Assembly (NCBI GenBank): GCA_016785225.1 | Contig: JAFBJZ010000738.1 | Coordinates: 434,001 to 498,000 of the forward strand | Reading direction: 5' to 3' | DNA length: 64,000 nt | Source of the DNA: Psettodes erumei | Lineage: Eukaryota; Chordata; Actinopteri; Pleuronectiformes; Psettodidae | Part shown: positions 62,801-64,000 of the stretch, in pieces | How the letters are laid out: every line of letters starts with the position of its first letter | How positions within the stretch are numbered: position 1 is the stretch's first letter | Translations under genes and position numbers: made by a program | Notes under the pieces: model-generated | Told to the model about the DNA's origin: nothing | Databases searched by the model: none | Seen by the model: only the letters and a program-made list of their open reading frames with translations

Positions 62801-64000
62801 CACACATACTTGGGTGCAGAAACATGGATGCATACAAATCAACTGACATCCAACAAGGTTGTAGAGTGAATAGCTAATCTATTCAGACATGTTAAGTGCC
62901 ATTTGTCTTTGTATGTGTTTCAAGAGAGCGCCTGCAAGTGCACTAGGCTGAGTAGGAAACGAAAAGGAATGTTTGAAGTGGAAATGTGTGTCCACGAGCG
63001 CACGTGTGCGCGCACACAGGTTACTGTGTTATCAAAGGTTTTCGGCCAGAGGTGGGTAGAAAGGCCAAGCAGCCTTTCATCTTCAAAGAGCCGCAGTGCT
63101 ATAAAACACAACCGCCATTCATAGAAAGCTCAACAAAAGACTGCGGGTGCAAGTGTGCACGCGAGTTTAAAATGTATTGACGTCATTCGGTGTACATAAT
63201 GTATCATGGGAATGTACAGTATGTACGTGCTGTAAGTGCTGCAGCAAATTTTCTGTCTGTACATCAGGCTGGAACATCCACTTTTGCTGCAAAATGCTGA
63301 CAACACACCTGGTTGACAGAGAGAACAACACCGCACACTCTGCTTTATGACTTACACTGCAACGTAAATATATCCCTCCCCTCAAGGAAATCTTTGAATT
63401 AGTGCTTCGCATTTTTTCACAAAATTATCTGGTCCTCTGCCTCCTTCCTCCACCTAATTTGCCACTTTCTTTTTCAGTCATGCTGTTGATTTTTAGTTCC
63501 TAATGTCTTCATTTTCAGCTTTGCATCAACCCATCGCTCCTCGTCATCCATTACAATCTGTAAGCACAAACTGACCGGCACGTGATAGCCGTACACACGT
63601 CATCACACAGCCAGCAGCACTTACATCAAAAAAAAGCCTACTGTGGTGTGACATTTCATACAGTCATGCGGGTGCCCTTCATAATATCACCTGGTCCTTT
63701 TCTACGACCTGTAATCTAATCAGTGATGGTATTTCTAGCTTGCTAATCCTACCATGTGTGTTAACTCATGCTTGTTGACACAGTCACAGTCCTCAAACTG
63801 CATTCCATTTGTTGTGTCATTCTTTTCTAGCAGTATGTAATAATACATGTTTTGCTGCCTTTGCTTTCTGTGACTCACTTTCAGTCACTTTACGTACCCC
63901 ATTCGTTTGTTGTACCTCTGCTCAACTCAATTCTTTTCCTAAAGTTAATTTGGGAGTTATAGACACTCATGACTGATCACAAGGAGAAATGGTTTATTAG
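59824..64000 (-). other. 3' part of cacna1a intron 3; no exon seen
   Basis: I searched for IS1-IS3 coding sequence (for example SERLDDTEPYFIG or NGWNVMDFVVV) on the minus strand and found none, so exons 1-3 lie beyond the window. Contents: a CA repeat at 59941-59961, a pyrimidine-rich stretch at 60480-60570, AT-rich DNA at 60950-61280 and a GATG-type repeat at 61607-61690. Confidence 0.7.
61607..61690. repeat. GAT/GATG-rich imperfect repeat
   Basis: About 84 bases built from GAT, GATG and GACG units with substitutions; non-coding, within intron 3. Confidence 0.85.

Noticed and set aside
59824..64000. Exons 1-3 of cacna1a
   Set aside because: No frame with IS1-IS3 motifs is present; they are taken to lie outside the window.
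1..64000. CRISPR array, operon, prophage or defence-system signals
   Set aside because: None present; intron-exon structure, repeats and gene content show vertebrate nuclear DNA.

Overview
The window is vertebrate nuclear DNA, most probably from a teleost fish. It has short exons with GT-AG introns, many CA/GT microsatellites, compact introns and no bacterial gene layout. Two protein-coding genes can be supported, and they converge tail to tail.

(1) Minus strand, about 13.4-59.8 kb: most of a P/Q-type voltage-gated calcium channel alpha-1 subunit (Cav2.1, cacna1a). I reconstructed 46 exons by joining reading frames at splice sites. They correspond to exons 4-47 of the 47-exon human gene, with exon 19 split in two and both mutually exclusive exons 37a and 37b present. 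With one exon 37 the joined coding sequence is 6,931 nt. It stays in frame throughout and encodes 2,309 residues, from just before IS4 to the stop codon. Most exon lengths equal the human lengths as I remember them. All four S4 voltage sensors, the EEEE selectivity filter, the beta-subunit site (AID), the II-III loop, the EF-hand/IQ region, a nine-histidine tract, a RIM-BP-type motif (RQLPQTP) and the DDWC carboxy terminus are visible. Exons 1-3 (N-terminus, IS1-IS3) must lie beyond base 64000.

(2) Plus strand, 7.6-8.2 kb: a single-exon immediate early response gene (ier2-like, 186 aa). It sits in a CpG-rich patch with a perfect CRE and a GC box upstream. IER2 also lies beside CACNA1A in convergent orientation in human, so this looks like conserved microsynteny.

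Layout: 1-7.2 kb has no recognisable gene. It may start with the 3' end of a plus-strand transcript, with clustered AATAAA hexamers near 1.86-1.91 kb. 7.39-8.65 kb is ier2. 8.65-9.9 kb is intergenic with one unexplained GC-rich patch. 9.9-13.45 kb is a candidate cacna1a 3' UTR. 13.45-59.8 kb is cacna1a, with a small hAT-type transposon in intron 44. 59.8-64 kb is the 3' part of intron 3.

The best signals concern splicing of cacna1a. The GGCAG tandem acceptor that decides between an immediate stop and translation of exon 47 in human is present here. So are exons 37a/37b, two CAGCAG acceptors (exons 40 and 44), a split exon 19 whose new intron needs a GC donor (or a GT donor adding ten residues), and a (GT)28 repeat four bases into the exon 34 intron. 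I found no undescribed multi-gene system; this is an ordinary neuronal channel locus with unusually readable alternative splicing.
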